From positions 1 to 33,878 of the forward strand of contig JAMQPI010000248.1 in NCBI GenBank assembly GCA_023717565.1: a stretch of 33,878 nt of DNA, given 5' to 3'. Every line of letters begins with the position of its first letter. The first letter of the stretch is position 1. This DNA is from Pyrinomonadaceae bacterium (GTDB taxonomy: Bacteria; Acidobacteriota; Blastocatellia; Pyrinomonadales; Pyrinomonadaceae). This document shows, piece by piece, positions 8,628 through 17,130 of the stretch. The notes beneath the pieces are model-generated. The model was not told the origin of the DNA, did no database searches, and worked only from the letters and a program-made list of their open reading frames with translations. The translations under genes were made by a program, and so were the position numbers.

Positions 8628-10574
8628 GTTCTTAATCTCCAATAGCTCGCTCGTCGTCCCCCCTTTTTTTGTTTCCAACACCGAGCGTGCAACTGCCAAC
8701 GTGGCGATTGCCCGAGGAGTATCCGCCGTGAACCCGCGGGCTAGTTCCACTGCACGATAAATATCTTCCTTCGCGAGCAAACTGAAGATCCCGACGAGAT
8801 CGAAGTTGTCCACAGTCATATTAGTAGTTGACGCCCCGCGTCCCATGGCGAAACGAGCACTGACTTGGGCATCCTCGCCGCTGAATTCAGAGGTTGAGTT
8901 CGCGGCTTTAACCGCCTCACCCAGCGCTTCCCAAACCCGACCTCGGTCGATGTCATACATCTGACTCGCGACGCCTACGAGTGCGCGAGCGTGATCACCG
9001 TCGCCGCCTCCAATGCGGCGGGCGACAGTGGCCGCTTCGTTCAGCACCTCCACAGCGCGATTGGCGTCGGTCTTCTTGAGAAATTGGGCAACCTGCAACA
9101 GCGCCCAGGTCCGCTGAATGTGCGTTAGTTCTGCGGTCGGCAGCAAACGCAGCACTTCCTGCACGTCTTTCTTATCGATCGCGCGACTGACCAGCGTGAA
9201 GTCTACATGGGCGCGCGCCCGCTTGCGAAGATCGCTGTCCGCGATCTTGTCAACCAGATCGCGGGCAGTTATTTCGCCTTTACGAGCAGCCACCAGCGCC
9301 GCCCGGGCGTAGAGTTGATCGCGCTCGGCGGCATTGGCTACACGCTCAGCGAGATCGAGCGATTCGCGCCCCTCATCACGCGATTGATCCTCGGGAACCA
9401 GACCCCGGGTGAGTAGCCGATTCTGCCCGGTGCGCAAATCTTCAGTGGCGTCGGGAGCAATTGAAGAGAGTTGCACTCGCAGCTCAGGAGCGAGCTCAGG
9501 GGCATATTGGTCCAGCAGCGGGAGGATGCGTGCAATCATGAAATACAAACCGCGCCGTCCGGCTATCGTGCGATCCTGGTCGGGCGGTTGCGGCGGTCGC
9601 AAAAGGATCTGGCTTGCCCCGCGTAGAAATGCGAGACGAAGGTCGGGTGCGATGTTCGGCGCCACTATTAGCTCGCGTTGCTGGCTGGAATGATTTTGTC
9701 CGTTGCCTCTGACGATAATGTAGAGGAAAGGCGTAAACACATAGGAAGACAAGACTGACACACCGACCGCGTCAGAGGTAGGATCGGCAACGGTGCGGGC
9801 CAGCATGGTAGCAAATCGTTGATCCGCGGCCAGCTGGTCCTTCTCCCTCAGCGTCGAGAGAAAGAAGATGCCCCGGGTGGTAACGCGATCCAGGACTGGA
9901 TCTGCAAACTGTAATGCGCGGGCAATGTCTCCCTCTTCCAGCAAGCGGCTGGCGAGTTGGAGTCGTTGCGACAACGCGAAAGGCGGGTCTTCCGGATCGG
10001 CGGTCTTGAGCGTGGCCGCATTGGCGTTGCCAGAACCCGCACCGCTGGTCTCTCGATTGGTATCGTCAGTTAGCTGGGCCAGGAACTCTTCTGATAGCGC
10101 TCGGTCACGTTTGGCCGAGAGTCGCAACACTTCACTGCGCAACTCGGGCGGCGACTGAATGTACTCGTTCGCACCGCGAGATGCAGATCGACTCTTTTCT
10201 TCATAACGTTGCCAAGCTTCCTTGTCGGCCGTGCCAGCCGCATCCCAGGCGCGGCGGAACAGCGTGCGCGCTTTCTCAACATCGGATTCCCAAAGCGCGT
10301 CGGCCGCCCGGGCCTGCACCCGAGCACGCAAGGTTTGGTCTTGATAACTGCGGGCCTCGTCCGCCAGCGAAGTCAAGAGAGAGATCGCAATTGTACGGCG
10401 TTGGAGAGCGAGTGGATTGGGTTCTTCGCCTTTTGTTTTCCTTTTCTCTTTGAGCGACGCTGGTGGCGCTTTGCTTTCCGGCGTCTGGGCTCGAACTATG
10501 AGAGTTGGCACCAGAGATCCAATTATCAGTGCGACCATCAGAACGATGGGAAACGGGTAAGTGCTACCAATCAT
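8625..10574 (-). CDS. Secreted protein of unknown function (paralogue 2 of a tandem pair)
   Basis: The start is set at the ATG at 10574 rather than 10616, because GAGAGG lies 7 nt upstream and the protein then opens with a signal peptide (MIGSTYPFPIVLMVALIIG, cleavage near VRAQT). The mature protein, about 620 residues, is almost all predicted alpha-helix with Arg/Ala/Glu-rich repeats that resemble TPR-like solenoids (RALQFADPVLDRV, RAVEVLNEAATVARRIGG). No catalytic motif was found. It is homologous over its whole length to the next gene upstream: both share QARAADALWESD/QARVADVLWETD, LRLAAKRDRAL-type and PRA.ATLAVARSVLE blocks. The pair lies in one direction, 298 bp apart. I do not recognise a characterised family. 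Confidence 0.85.
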   Translation of the reverse strand: MIGSTYPFPIVLMVALIIGSLVPTLIVRAQTPESKAPPASLKEKRKTKGEEPNPLALQRRTIAISLLTSLADEARSYQDQTLRARVQARAADALWESDVEKARTLFRRAWDAAGTADKEAWQRYEEKSRSASRGANEYIQSPPELRSEVLRLSAKRDRALSEEFLAQLTDDTNRETSGAGSGNANAATLKTADPEDPPFALSQRLQLASRLLEEGDIARALQFADPVLDRVTTRGIFFLSTLREKDQLAADQRFATMLARTVADPTSDAVGVSVLSSYVFTPFLYIIVRGNGQNHSSQQRELIVAPNIAPDLRLAFLRGASQILLRPPQPPDQDRTIAGRRGLYFMIARILPLLDQYAPELAPELRVQLSSIAPDATEDLRTGQNRLLTRGLVPEDQSRDEGRESLDLAERVANAAERDQLYARAALVAARKGEITARDLVDKIADSDLRKRARAHVDFTLVSRAIDKKDVQEVLRLLPTAELTHIQRTWALLQVAQFLKKTDANRAVEVLNEAATVARRIGGGDGDHARALVGVASQMYDIDRGRVWEALGEAVKAANSTSEFSGEDAQVSARFAMGRGASTTNMTVDNFDLVGIFSLLAKEDIYRAVELARGFTADTPRAIATLAVARSVLETKKGGTTSELLEIKN

Positions 10575-10871
10575 CGGATTTCCTCTCTTTGAGACTGCGG
10601 GGCGGGTGGCCCGCACACGTTGCTCATACGAGGGTTGATTCTTCCGGTTCAGTCAAATTCAGGGCGGGCTAGCTAACTCTACTCGTTGAGGCTGGCGAAA
10701 GTCGAGTGGTGGATAAACAGTACTTACCGATCTTTGAGCTTTCGGGCTGGTGAAAAACACGATCCACGAAACCCCATGAAACGGGTTGTCTTGTTTCGTG
10801 CTATTTCGTGGATCGTCTTGACCGTTTGTTACATCAACCTTGAATCTTCACGATTGCTCTTCTGGGCGGAG
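10575..10871. other. Intergenic region with a 13-bp inverted repeat
   Basis: This 297-bp gap separates the tandem secreted paralogues. It holds the ribosome-binding site of the downstream gene and the inverted repeat at 10759-10816. No convincing promoter or gene was found; the ORFs crossing it read through the antisense strand of the flanking genes. Confidence 0.5.
10759..10816. repeat. 13-bp perfect inverted repeat (ACGATCCACGAAA)
   Basis: ACGATCCACGAAA at 10759-10771 is perfectly inverted at 10804-10816, with a 32-bp loop. The loop contains further TTTCGTG and CATGAAAC fragments of the same motif, as in degenerate interspersed repeats. It lies downstream of the 637-residue secreted protein (minus strand) and may terminate its transcript. 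Confidence 0.7.
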
Positions 10872-12785
10872 TCACTGCCCCCTTGGCAGCTGCACAGCAG
10901 TAGGAGTTTTCTCGAGCACAGACCGAGCTACTGCCAGAGTGGCGGTGGCGCGCGGTGCTTCGCCCGTGAAACTCTTCGCCGTCTCAACCGACCTTAAGAA
11001 ATCATCGCGAGCCAGCGCGCGGAAGGCACCCAGCAAGTTGAAGTCCTCGGCGGTGGCGCTGGTCGCCAGGACCATGGATTCCGTTCGCAGCTGCGCGCCT
11101 ACTCTACTGTCGTCGCCGGTGAAGCCGTCCGCGGAATTGGCGGCTTTGACGGCCTCACTAATTGTCTCCCAGGCGCGCACGCGATCAGCCTGCGTCAGGC
11201 CGGTGGCCACTGCTACCAGCGCCCGTGCTCGATCGGGGTCGCTGCTGCCGATGCGCCGGGCTTCGGTTCCCGCCTCCTCAAGCAACTCAAGGGCACGGGA
11301 TCGATCGGAAGTCATTAGGAGCCGGGCCGCTTGGGTGAAAGCCCATACGCGTTGCAGGCTGGTGAGCTCGCCGGTCTTGGCTATGCGGGCCGCTTCGAGA
11401 GCGTTCTTGTCGTTGATTGCCGACTGGGCCGTTTGAAAATCGATATAACTGCGTACGTGCTTGCGTAATTCGCTCTCCTCTATCTTGTCGACCAGGTCGC
11501 GCGCTCGCGGATCGCCTCTACCTGCGAGCGCGACTGCCAGGTCGGCATAGATCGCATCGCGCTCTGCGGATGTGCGGGCTCGGTCAAGACGGCCCTGCAT
11601 GGTATCGACCGGATCACCCGAGCTGGGCGGCGTAATGCCATTTGTGACTGCCCGATTTTCACCGCCACGCATATCGTCCGATACGTCGGCAGCCATCGCA
11701 GCCATTTGCGTGCGCAGGTCAGCGGCCCGTTCAGGTGCATACTCCTCAAACAGCGGAAGCAGGCGACGGATAACCATGTACTTCCCAACGCGGCCTGAAG
11801 ATGTAGGGTCCTGATCCGGCGGCGCGAGCGGACGCAGCAGGACTTGCGAGGCCACGCGAAAGAAAGTCGCGCGCAGGGCCGGAGGCAGATCGGGTCTGGG
11901 GGCCGGGGGTCTCTGCCGGTTTTGGTTGGCGCCACCGCCGGCGTCAAAGGTTACATACAAGAACGGCGTAAAGGCATAGGACGAGAGCCCCGAGACAGTG
12001 TTGGCGTCTGATCCGGGGTCGCGTTCAGTACGAGCAAGCAGCGAGGCGAACCCCTGATCGGCCGCTGCGGCATTTTTTTCGCGCAGCGCCGAGAGGAAGG
12101 TGATTGAATCCATGTTTACCTGATCAAGTACCGGGCCCGCAAACTCGAGGGCCCGTTCGACATCTCCATCCTCCAACAAGCGCCGCGCCAGAGCTAATCG
12201 CTTCGCCGCTGCTGGAGATGCTGAGAAGTCATTAGCGGAGTTGTTCTGGCGAGCCTTGTCGCTGGCGGTCTCAGCTTCCTTCTTGTTTGCTTCAGCTAGC
12301 CTTGCGAGAAACTCCTCCCCCAGCGCTCGATCGCGTTTGGCCGCAAGTCTTAGAACCTCCGCGCGCAGATCGGGACGCGCAGTCCGGAGTCGGGCACCGG
12401 TTCCCGGTGGCCTAGCTGACTCCTCGGCACCACGTCGGTCGCTCTCGGCGTCTTCCGTCTCGGCGGCTTCCCAGGCCTTACGAAACAAGCCGCGAGCTCT
12501 TTCGCTATCGGTCTCCCAGAGTACATCGGCAACCCTCGCCTGGACGCGGGCCCGGAGTTTGGGCTCGCGGAAGCTGCGAGCATCATCAGCAAGTGATTGC
12601 AACAATGAAATGGCAACTACTTGCCGCTGAGCTGCGACTGGATCTGCCTCTTCAGCTTTAACTGTCTTGCTTCGAGCAGACTTCGGTGGAGTTATTTCCT
12701 TTTTTTCGGCAGGAGCCTGAGCATAAAGCACCGAGGTGAGCGCCATAAGACATAGGCCAGCTAGAAGGGAAGCACGATGGGCCAT
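10872..12785 (-). CDS. Secreted protein of unknown function (paralogue 1 of a tandem pair)
   Basis: A 637-residue protein with a clear signal peptide (MAHRASLLAGLCLMALTSVLYAQA). The start is supported by AGGAG 7-8 nt before the ATG. Beyond a Lys-rich linker, the mature chain is alpha-helical and Arg/Ala/Asp-rich, with recurring units such as RARGLFRKAWEAAE, RALEFAGPVLDQV and RALELLEEAGTEARRIG; these look like a TPR-like solenoid that tracks no known motif. A Pro-rich loop sits near residues 290-300 (QRPPAPRPDLPPA). It is a full-length paralogue of the gene downstream and is transcribed first. No enzyme or binding motif is visible; a periplasmic scaffold or stress-related role would be a guess. 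Confidence 0.85.
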   Translation of the reverse strand: MAHRASLLAGLCLMALTSVLYAQAPAEKKEITPPKSARSKTVKAEEADPVAAQRQVVAISLLQSLADDARSFREPKLRARVQARVADVLWETDSERARGLFRKAWEAAETEDAESDRRGAEESARPPGTGARLRTARPDLRAEVLRLAAKRDRALGEEFLARLAEANKKEAETASDKARQNNSANDFSASPAAAKRLALARRLLEDGDVERALEFAGPVLDQVNMDSITFLSALREKNAAAADQGFASLLARTERDPGSDANTVSGLSSYAFTPFLYVTFDAGGGANQNRQRPPAPRPDLPPALRATFFRVASQVLLRPLAPPDQDPTSSGRVGKYMVIRRLLPLFEEYAPERAADLRTQMAAMAADVSDDMRGGENRAVTNGITPPSSGDPVDTMQGRLDRARTSAERDAIYADLAVALAGRGDPRARDLVDKIEESELRKHVRSYIDFQTAQSAINDKNALEAARIAKTGELTSLQRVWAFTQAARLLMTSDRSRALELLEEAGTEARRIGSSDPDRARALVAVATGLTQADRVRAWETISEAVKAANSADGFTGDDSRVGAQLRTESMVLATSATAEDFNLLGAFRALARDDFLRSVETAKSFTGEAPRATATLAVARSVLEKTPTAVQLPRGQ

Positions 12786-12908
12786 ATTGTTCTCCTACGA
12801 GGTAAGCTTGAAAGATAGGCGTGGGCCAATCGCTTACACGTGTGGGGAGCGATTCAGTTCCAGAAAGGTGAAAGAAATTTTGGGGGTGAGTCTTCAGGGC
12901 GGGGGGGT

Positions 12909-13006
12909 CACGCAAAGACGCAAAGGGAGCAAAGACGCAAAGAAGAACCAGGCACCTTTCATGTAATCTCTTCTTTGCGTCTTTGCTCCCTTTGCGTCTT
13001 TGCGTG
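12909..13006. repeat. 38-bp perfect inverted repeat (CGCAAAGA units)
   Basis: The arms 12909-12946 and 12969-13006 are exact inverse copies with a 22-bp loop. Each arm is made of CACGCAAAGACGCAAAGGG followed by a second AGCAAAGACGCAAAG half, so it also contains an internal direct repeat. It starts about 30 bp beyond the stop of the Nfu gene (minus strand) and could end that transcript, although no T-run follows. Similar CGCAAAGA repeats are, to my knowledge, scattered in several bacterial phyla. Confidence 0.93.
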
Positions 13007-13034
13007 GGACTCTTGGATCTCCAAGGCTCGTTCC

Positions 13035-13604
13035 CTAGACCGCAACCACCTCGATCTCCGGGTCGACTTCCTGCTTAAGCATACCTTCAATCGCCATCAA
13101 CGTTCCGGTCAATGAACTGGGGCAACTTCCACAGGCACCCTGGTACCGGATGCTCAGGGTATGGTCCTTGAGGCCAAGCACTTCCAGGTAGCCGCCATCA
13201 CCCATGAGCGCGGGTCGCACTTTCTCATCCAGGATGTCGTTTATTTTTAACAGGCGAGGGTCGTCGCTGGTGATGGCCGCTATTGAACCCCCAACTGCCG
13301 CTCCGGCTGCCGCCGCCGCACCGTTGGACGACCCAACCGATTCAGCCGCGCGAATCGGTACGGCCAGGGTAGGAAGCAGATCGTCCCAATCTCCTTCGTC
13401 ATCCTTTTCAACCGTAATCATGCGGTCCATGTAGAAGACGGAAACCACGTGGTCCACATCAAAGAGTGCCTTGGCGAGAGGGTCAGTCTGCGCCTGTGTG
13501 CGAGAGGGATAAGAATGAGCAGTGCCGTGGCTCACCGCCTCTCGGAGGATAAACTTGACGGCGTTTGGGTTAGGTGTCTCTTCAATATCACTAATCTTCG
13601 GCAT
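13035..13604 (-). CDS. Nfu/NifU-like iron-sulfur cluster scaffold protein
   Basis: The start is placed at the ATG at 13604 (MPKISDIEETPNPNAVKF), preceded by GGGAGAACAGGAA, rather than at 13640; this gives 189 residues. The N-terminal Nfu_N domain has the ETPNPNAVKFI opening and the VSVFYMDRMITVEK strand. An Ala/Gly-rich linker (AAAAAGAAVGG) leads to the C-terminal NifU-like domain with its cluster-binding CxxC (GACGSCPSS) and the DGGYLEVLGL block. Such proteins carry [4Fe-4S] clusters to client enzymes in the cytoplasm. The gene is alone; a TATAAT box lies 79-84 bp upstream. A 38-bp inverted repeat follows the stop. Confidence 0.93.
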   Translation of the reverse strand: MPKISDIEETPNPNAVKFILREAVSHGTAHSYPSRTQAQTDPLAKALFDVDHVVSVFYMDRMITVEKDDEGDWDDLLPTLAVPIRAAESVGSSNGAAAAAGAAVGGSIAAITSDDPRLLKINDILDEKVRPALMGDGGYLEVLGLKDHTLSIRYQGACGSCPSSLTGTLMAIEGMLKQEVDPEIEVVAV

Positions 13605-13682
13605 TTCCTGTTCTCCCTTTGTTCGCTTCCCGCGACTCACTTTAACTGGCGAAGGTAGTCTGCCTCTCGCGAATACGCAGCC

Positions 13683-13688
13683 ATTATA
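13683..13688 (-). promoter_or_regulatory. Candidate -10 box upstream of the Nfu gene
   Basis: A perfect TATAAT on the minus strand lies 79-84 bp before the ATG at 13604. No good -35 box is found 16-18 bp further upstream, so the call is weak. Confidence 0.35.
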
Positions 13689-13782
13689 GCTGGTTTAGTG
13701 ATTAAGCGCAGGTTGGCGGAGTAGGCCCGTATTCATGACAAATTCAGGCACTAAACACACCCAAAAGTGAATGCAAGAATTG

Positions 13783-13811
13783 TTGCCAAAATCGCGGGCC
13801 AGGAATATACT
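13783..13811 (+). promoter_or_regulatory. Near-consensus sigma-70 promoter facing no annotated gene
   Basis: TTGCCA (13783-13788) and TATACT (13806-13811) are exactly 17 bp apart, five of six matches in each box. It points to the right, toward the 3' end of the oppositely oriented CHAT gene. The only structure downstream is the hairpin at 13863-13893, so it could drive a small RNA. Confidence 0.55.
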
Positions 13812-13817
13812 CCGTGC

Positions 13818-13902
13818 CCTCACTTGCCCCCCCCTTATCAAGAGGTGAGACAAGCTGAGATTGAGGCAGGCGATTGCGAGGGTCGCCTGCCTCTTCTTTT
13901 TG
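13818..13902 (+). ncRNA. Candidate small RNA (about 85 nt), unassigned
   Basis: A near-consensus promoter ends at 13811 and an intrinsic-terminator-like hairpin lies at 13863-13893, followed by TTCTTTTTG. The implied transcript starts about 7 nt after the -10 box and contains a C-tract (CCCCCCCC) between sequences that can pair (CTCACTTG with CAAGAGGTGAG). No ORF with a ribosome-binding site lies in it. I do not recognise an RNA family. It is supported by signals only, and start and end are approximate. Confidence 0.4.
13863..13902 (+). terminator. Intrinsic-terminator-like hairpin
   Basis: GAGGCAGGCGA (13863-13873) pairs with TCGCCTGCCTC (13883-13893) around a 9-nt loop, and TTCTTTTTG follows on the plus strand. 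On the minus strand the hairpin lies 22 nt past the CHAT gene stop but lacks a T-run in that direction, so it fits a plus-strand terminator better. Confidence 0.65.
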
Positions 13903-13914
13903 TTAGAAATGCAA

Positions 13915-16900
13915 TTAGCGTTTGCCGCTCAGGTTGGCCCATTCACCGGACTGAATGAAGTTGGCCCAGTAGAAGGGGTGGAGTTGACCGTTACGTTTAA
14001 GCAGGTCGAGTTGCACTTGCCTGAGCGCGGCGCTGCGGCCCATGCCAAGTCTTAGATTCTTGTAGTAACCGATCATTAAGTTTCTGGTTGAATAGTCACT
14101 GACGGGCCAAAGGCTCATCACCAAAGTCTCTGCACCGGCCAACACGAACGCGCGGCGCAATCCGTAGACTCCTTCGCCATTGCGCACCTCACCCAGGCCG
14201 GTATCGCACGCGGATAAAACAACCAACTCTGTGCCCCACAAGTTCAACCCCGATGCTTCCATCGCTGTCAGGATGCCATCCTCACCAGTGGCTCTATCGA
14301 GATTAGCGCCCGCCAACGCGAGACCCGAGCGCAGCAATGGATTCTCAATCCTGGTGTTTGCGCTGATGGCGCGAGTGCCCCGCGTATCGGTCGGGGCCAG
14401 CTCGTCGCTCAAGAAAAAGCCGTGCGTTGCGATATGCAGAATGCGCGGGGCGGCGGCCTGCTTTAGACGTGCTTCGGTGGCTTGTTCACCAGCCAGGAGG
14501 TTAGCTTCCGGAAAGAGCGTTTGGATCGTGCGTGCTTCCTGGGCCGTGGCGCTGAGTGGCGCAAAGTAGACATCTGAAATGTCACGCGCCTCAATCACGT
14601 TTCTGCGTTTTGCTCTCAGCGCATCCGGTTTCGCTGTCCCATTCCTGGCTGCCCGCTCCGTGACAGGTTCCCCGAAGAATGGGTTAGCAATCAAGAGTGG
14701 TTGATGCGTGCTTTCGGGCGCCGTCTGCATGCTCAACAGGTCGCGTCCGCTGGTCAGATAGGTGAAAGAGAAACGCTCTATCAGGTAATGTCCGCGTTCA
14801 TCGACAAGTGCCTCAAACGGAATCAGGTTCAATTCGCCGTCCGGTGAGACTAGCAACTGAGTCGCATCGCCAACGAGGGTGCGAACGGGTTGCATCAGCT
14901 TTTCGTCGACCACGCGTGCCAATTCACGCGATTCGCGTCGCAAAGGGTCGCGCAGCGCCTGACGCAGGGAGCCAATCGCATTGTTGATCGCTTTCGCGTC
15001 GCCGAGGTCAAGCCACCTGACTTCACCACTCCGGCGCAGAACGTACGCGACGTAGCGTGGTTCTTTATAAGCTTCGCTCGCCCTCTTCGAGTTTGGGTTG
15101 AACGGGCAATAAATCGCGAATTCTACGAGCGCTGCATTAATGGGAATAGCTGCTTGCACGGCGGACAGAGTCACGGGCTGCGAAGCGGCTCGAAACCGTG
15201 CGCTGCGGCGGCTTATCTGCGCTTCAAGCCGTTCCTTTTGTCGTTCCAATTCGCTGATCTGCTTCTGGTGATCTTCGATCGACCTGGTTTGCGGCCCATT
15301 GAGGACCAGGCGAGCCAGGTCTGAAGTGGTCTCGTTGTATTGCTCGATTAGCGCTCGTTCTTCGGGAGTTGATCGTTGCCGCAAAGAGGCGAAGCTTTGC
15401 GACATGGCATCTAGCACGCGTCCTTTGCGCTGTAATACCACCAGAGCTGCCAGCGCGCTGGCGGCTCCGTCATGCGGCGCTAAATCGACGCTCAATGAAA
15501 TGGTTCGGTCGGTTCGGCGCCCAAGCCCGAGTGAACTTATGTAGGAGAGCTTCTCACTCTCTGACCCGATGAGTAGGTTTAGCTGGAGGTTGAGCTCGAT
15601 GGCGGCATCAACACGCTGTTGGAATTTCACTGCTTCCGCCAGATTCCGTTGCGACGCATACATCATTGCGATGTTGCCCAGGGAGGTGGTGGTTAGGGAG
15701 TGGTTTGGTCCGTAACTTCTCTCCGAAATCCGCAACACTCGGAGGTATGTCTCCAGTGATTTCTCGTACTGGTCTCGGAAGTCATAAAGGCCGGCCAAAT
15801 TATTCAGAGTGGTGGCCGAGTTTGCGTTGTCAGGGCCGAGGGTCTTTTCAGTGATTGCTATTGATTTCAGATAATAGTCTTCGGCCTGAGCGTGCTCTCC
15901 TCGTCCCTGGGCGGAACGGCCAAGATGGTGCAGGCTTTCGGCGAACTTGAGATTATCGGGCCCTAGTGTTTTTTGATACGTTGCGTCGGCGCGCAAGAAG
16001 AGTTGCTTGGCTTTCTCCTTATCGGTACGTAAGTACAAGACGCCGAACTCACCAAGCACATCGCCGACTAGCTCATGGTCAGGGCCAACAGTTTTCTCAG
16101 CGATCTCCAACGCGCTTTGCAGTGTCGCTTCCTTTCGTTTTTGATCCTTTATGATTCTGGCGAGGTCGCCCAGACACCTGGCCACCAGGAAGTGTTCTGA
16201 TCCGAGTGTCTTCTGACTGATGTCAACGGCGCGCTGCAGCAGTTCTTCGGATTTGGTTCTTTCGTTCGTCCAAAAGTACAAAATTCCCAGCGCTCGGGTG
16301 ATGTCGATTGCCTGCGGGTGTCCTGGTCCTAAGGACTTCTCGCTAATCGACAGGGCGCGTTGAAACAATGATTCGGCTTTTCCATACTCTTGTTTGTAGA
16401 AGTGGTAATAAGCGAGTTGGTGTATTACCCGAGCGGTAAAAGGGTGTTCCGCGCCAAAGACACTCTCGCTGATAGCCAACGCGCGCTCAGCGAACAAACG
16501 AACGTCCTCATACTTTCCTTCGATAAGCGCCCGTCTGCTGTCCGCTTCGAGTTTGCGCGCATCGTGCAATAAGCGATCATTCCTGGTGGCGGCGTGAATT
16601 TCGGCAACGCGAATCTCGTACAGTCCGGCCGGAGCGCTTTTCGAAGATGCCCTAACAATCAACCGATAGGTGCCCGCCGCCCCGGCAACCATCTCAATTC
16701 TTTCTTCTCCTTGTTTTTGGTATTCGCCATCAAAACTAACGATGATCTCGCGCTCCTTTCCGAGCAGTTGGATAGCGACGTCTATGCCCTGTTGCTCGAC
16801 CAGGACGCTGGCGTATTGGCCCTCAGTCAGAGTGATTTGATAACTGTGCTCATCGCCGCCGACCAATTCGTGTGCTACCGGTTTGCCTAACTCAAGTGAG

Positions 16901-17130
16901 GTAGACTCGACGATCCTTTGCGGTAACAACGCCAGATTCATGGCGAATGGACTCCCCGATGCCTGTGAGTTGAGGGAACACAAAACACCTAAGAGAAGCG
17001 CTGCGGAGAAAGATAGCCTGAGGGTTGTTCCGCCTAAGAGGTTTGGTCTCGAGCAGTCGAGTATGAGGTTGAACATGTGCCGAACTCCGTTGCCTTGCGG
17101 TCGAGTGTCCTGGTCAGGTGGTGGAATCAT
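13915..17130 (-). CDS. Secreted TPR-CHAT domain protein
   Basis: A 1071-residue protein. After a hydrophobic signal segment (about 36-58, LRLSFSAALLLGVLCSLNSQ) comes a PPC-like beta domain (EHSYQITLTEGQYASVLVEQQG), then about eight kinesin-light-chain-like TPRs (AESLFQRALSISEKSLGPGHP and variants; about 185-510), a coiled region, and a C-terminal CHAT domain (about 770-1065). The CHAT caspase-like dyad is His903 in HIATHGFF and Cys975 in LSACDTG, so a cysteine peptidase is likely. CHAT proteases can act in regulated cleavage and cell-death systems; the target here is unknown. Its ATG overlaps the stop of the anti-sigma-like gene by one base (TAATG), so it is coupled to that sigma-factor unit. 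Confidence 0.93.
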   Translation of the reverse strand: MIPPPDQDTRPQGNGVRHMFNLILDCSRPNLLGGTTLRLSFSAALLLGVLCSLNSQASGSPFAMNLALLPQRIVESTSLELGKPVAHELVGGDEHSYQITLTEGQYASVLVEQQGIDVAIQLLGKEREIIVSFDGEYQKQGEERIEMVAGAAGTYRLIVRASSKSAPAGLYEIRVAEIHAATRNDRLLHDARKLEADSRRALIEGKYEDVRLFAERALAISESVFGAEHPFTARVIHQLAYYHFYKQEYGKAESLFQRALSISEKSLGPGHPQAIDITRALGILYFWTNERTKSEELLQRAVDISQKTLGSEHFLVARCLGDLARIIKDQKRKEATLQSALEIAEKTVGPDHELVGDVLGEFGVLYLRTDKEKAKQLFLRADATYQKTLGPDNLKFAESLHHLGRSAQGRGEHAQAEDYYLKSIAITEKTLGPDNANSATTLNNLAGLYDFRDQYEKSLETYLRVLRISERSYGPNHSLTTTSLGNIAMMYASQRNLAEAVKFQQRVDAAIELNLQLNLLIGSESEKLSYISSLGLGRRTDRTISLSVDLAPHDGAASALAALVVLQRKGRVLDAMSQSFASLRQRSTPEERALIEQYNETTSDLARLVLNGPQTRSIEDHQKQISELERQKERLEAQISRRSARFRAASQPVTLSAVQAAIPINAALVEFAIYCPFNPNSKRASEAYKEPRYVAYVLRRSGEVRWLDLGDAKAINNAIGSLRQALRDPLRRESRELARVVDEKLMQPVRTLVGDATQLLVSPDGELNLIPFEALVDERGHYLIERFSFTYLTSGRDLLSMQTAPESTHQPLLIANPFFGEPVTERAARNGTAKPDALRAKRRNVIEARDISDVYFAPLSATAQEARTIQTLFPEANLLAGEQATEARLKQAAAPRILHIATHGFFLSDELAPTDTRGTRAISANTRIENPLLRSGLALAGANLDRATGEDGILTAMEASGLNLWGTELVVLSACDTGLGEVRNGEGVYGLRRAFVLAGAETLVMSLWPVSDYSTRNLMIGYYKNLRLGMGRSAALRQVQLDLLKRNGQLHPFYWANFIQSGEWANLSGKR

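Noticed and set aside
12840-12866. ECF-type promoter GGAAC with a CGTG box upstream of the 637-residue protein
   Set aside because: The second box is a poor match and the pattern is short; it may be chance.
13605-13640. First 12 codons of the ORF-track Nfu frame
   Set aside because: The ATG at 13604 has GGGAG before it and the family begins there.
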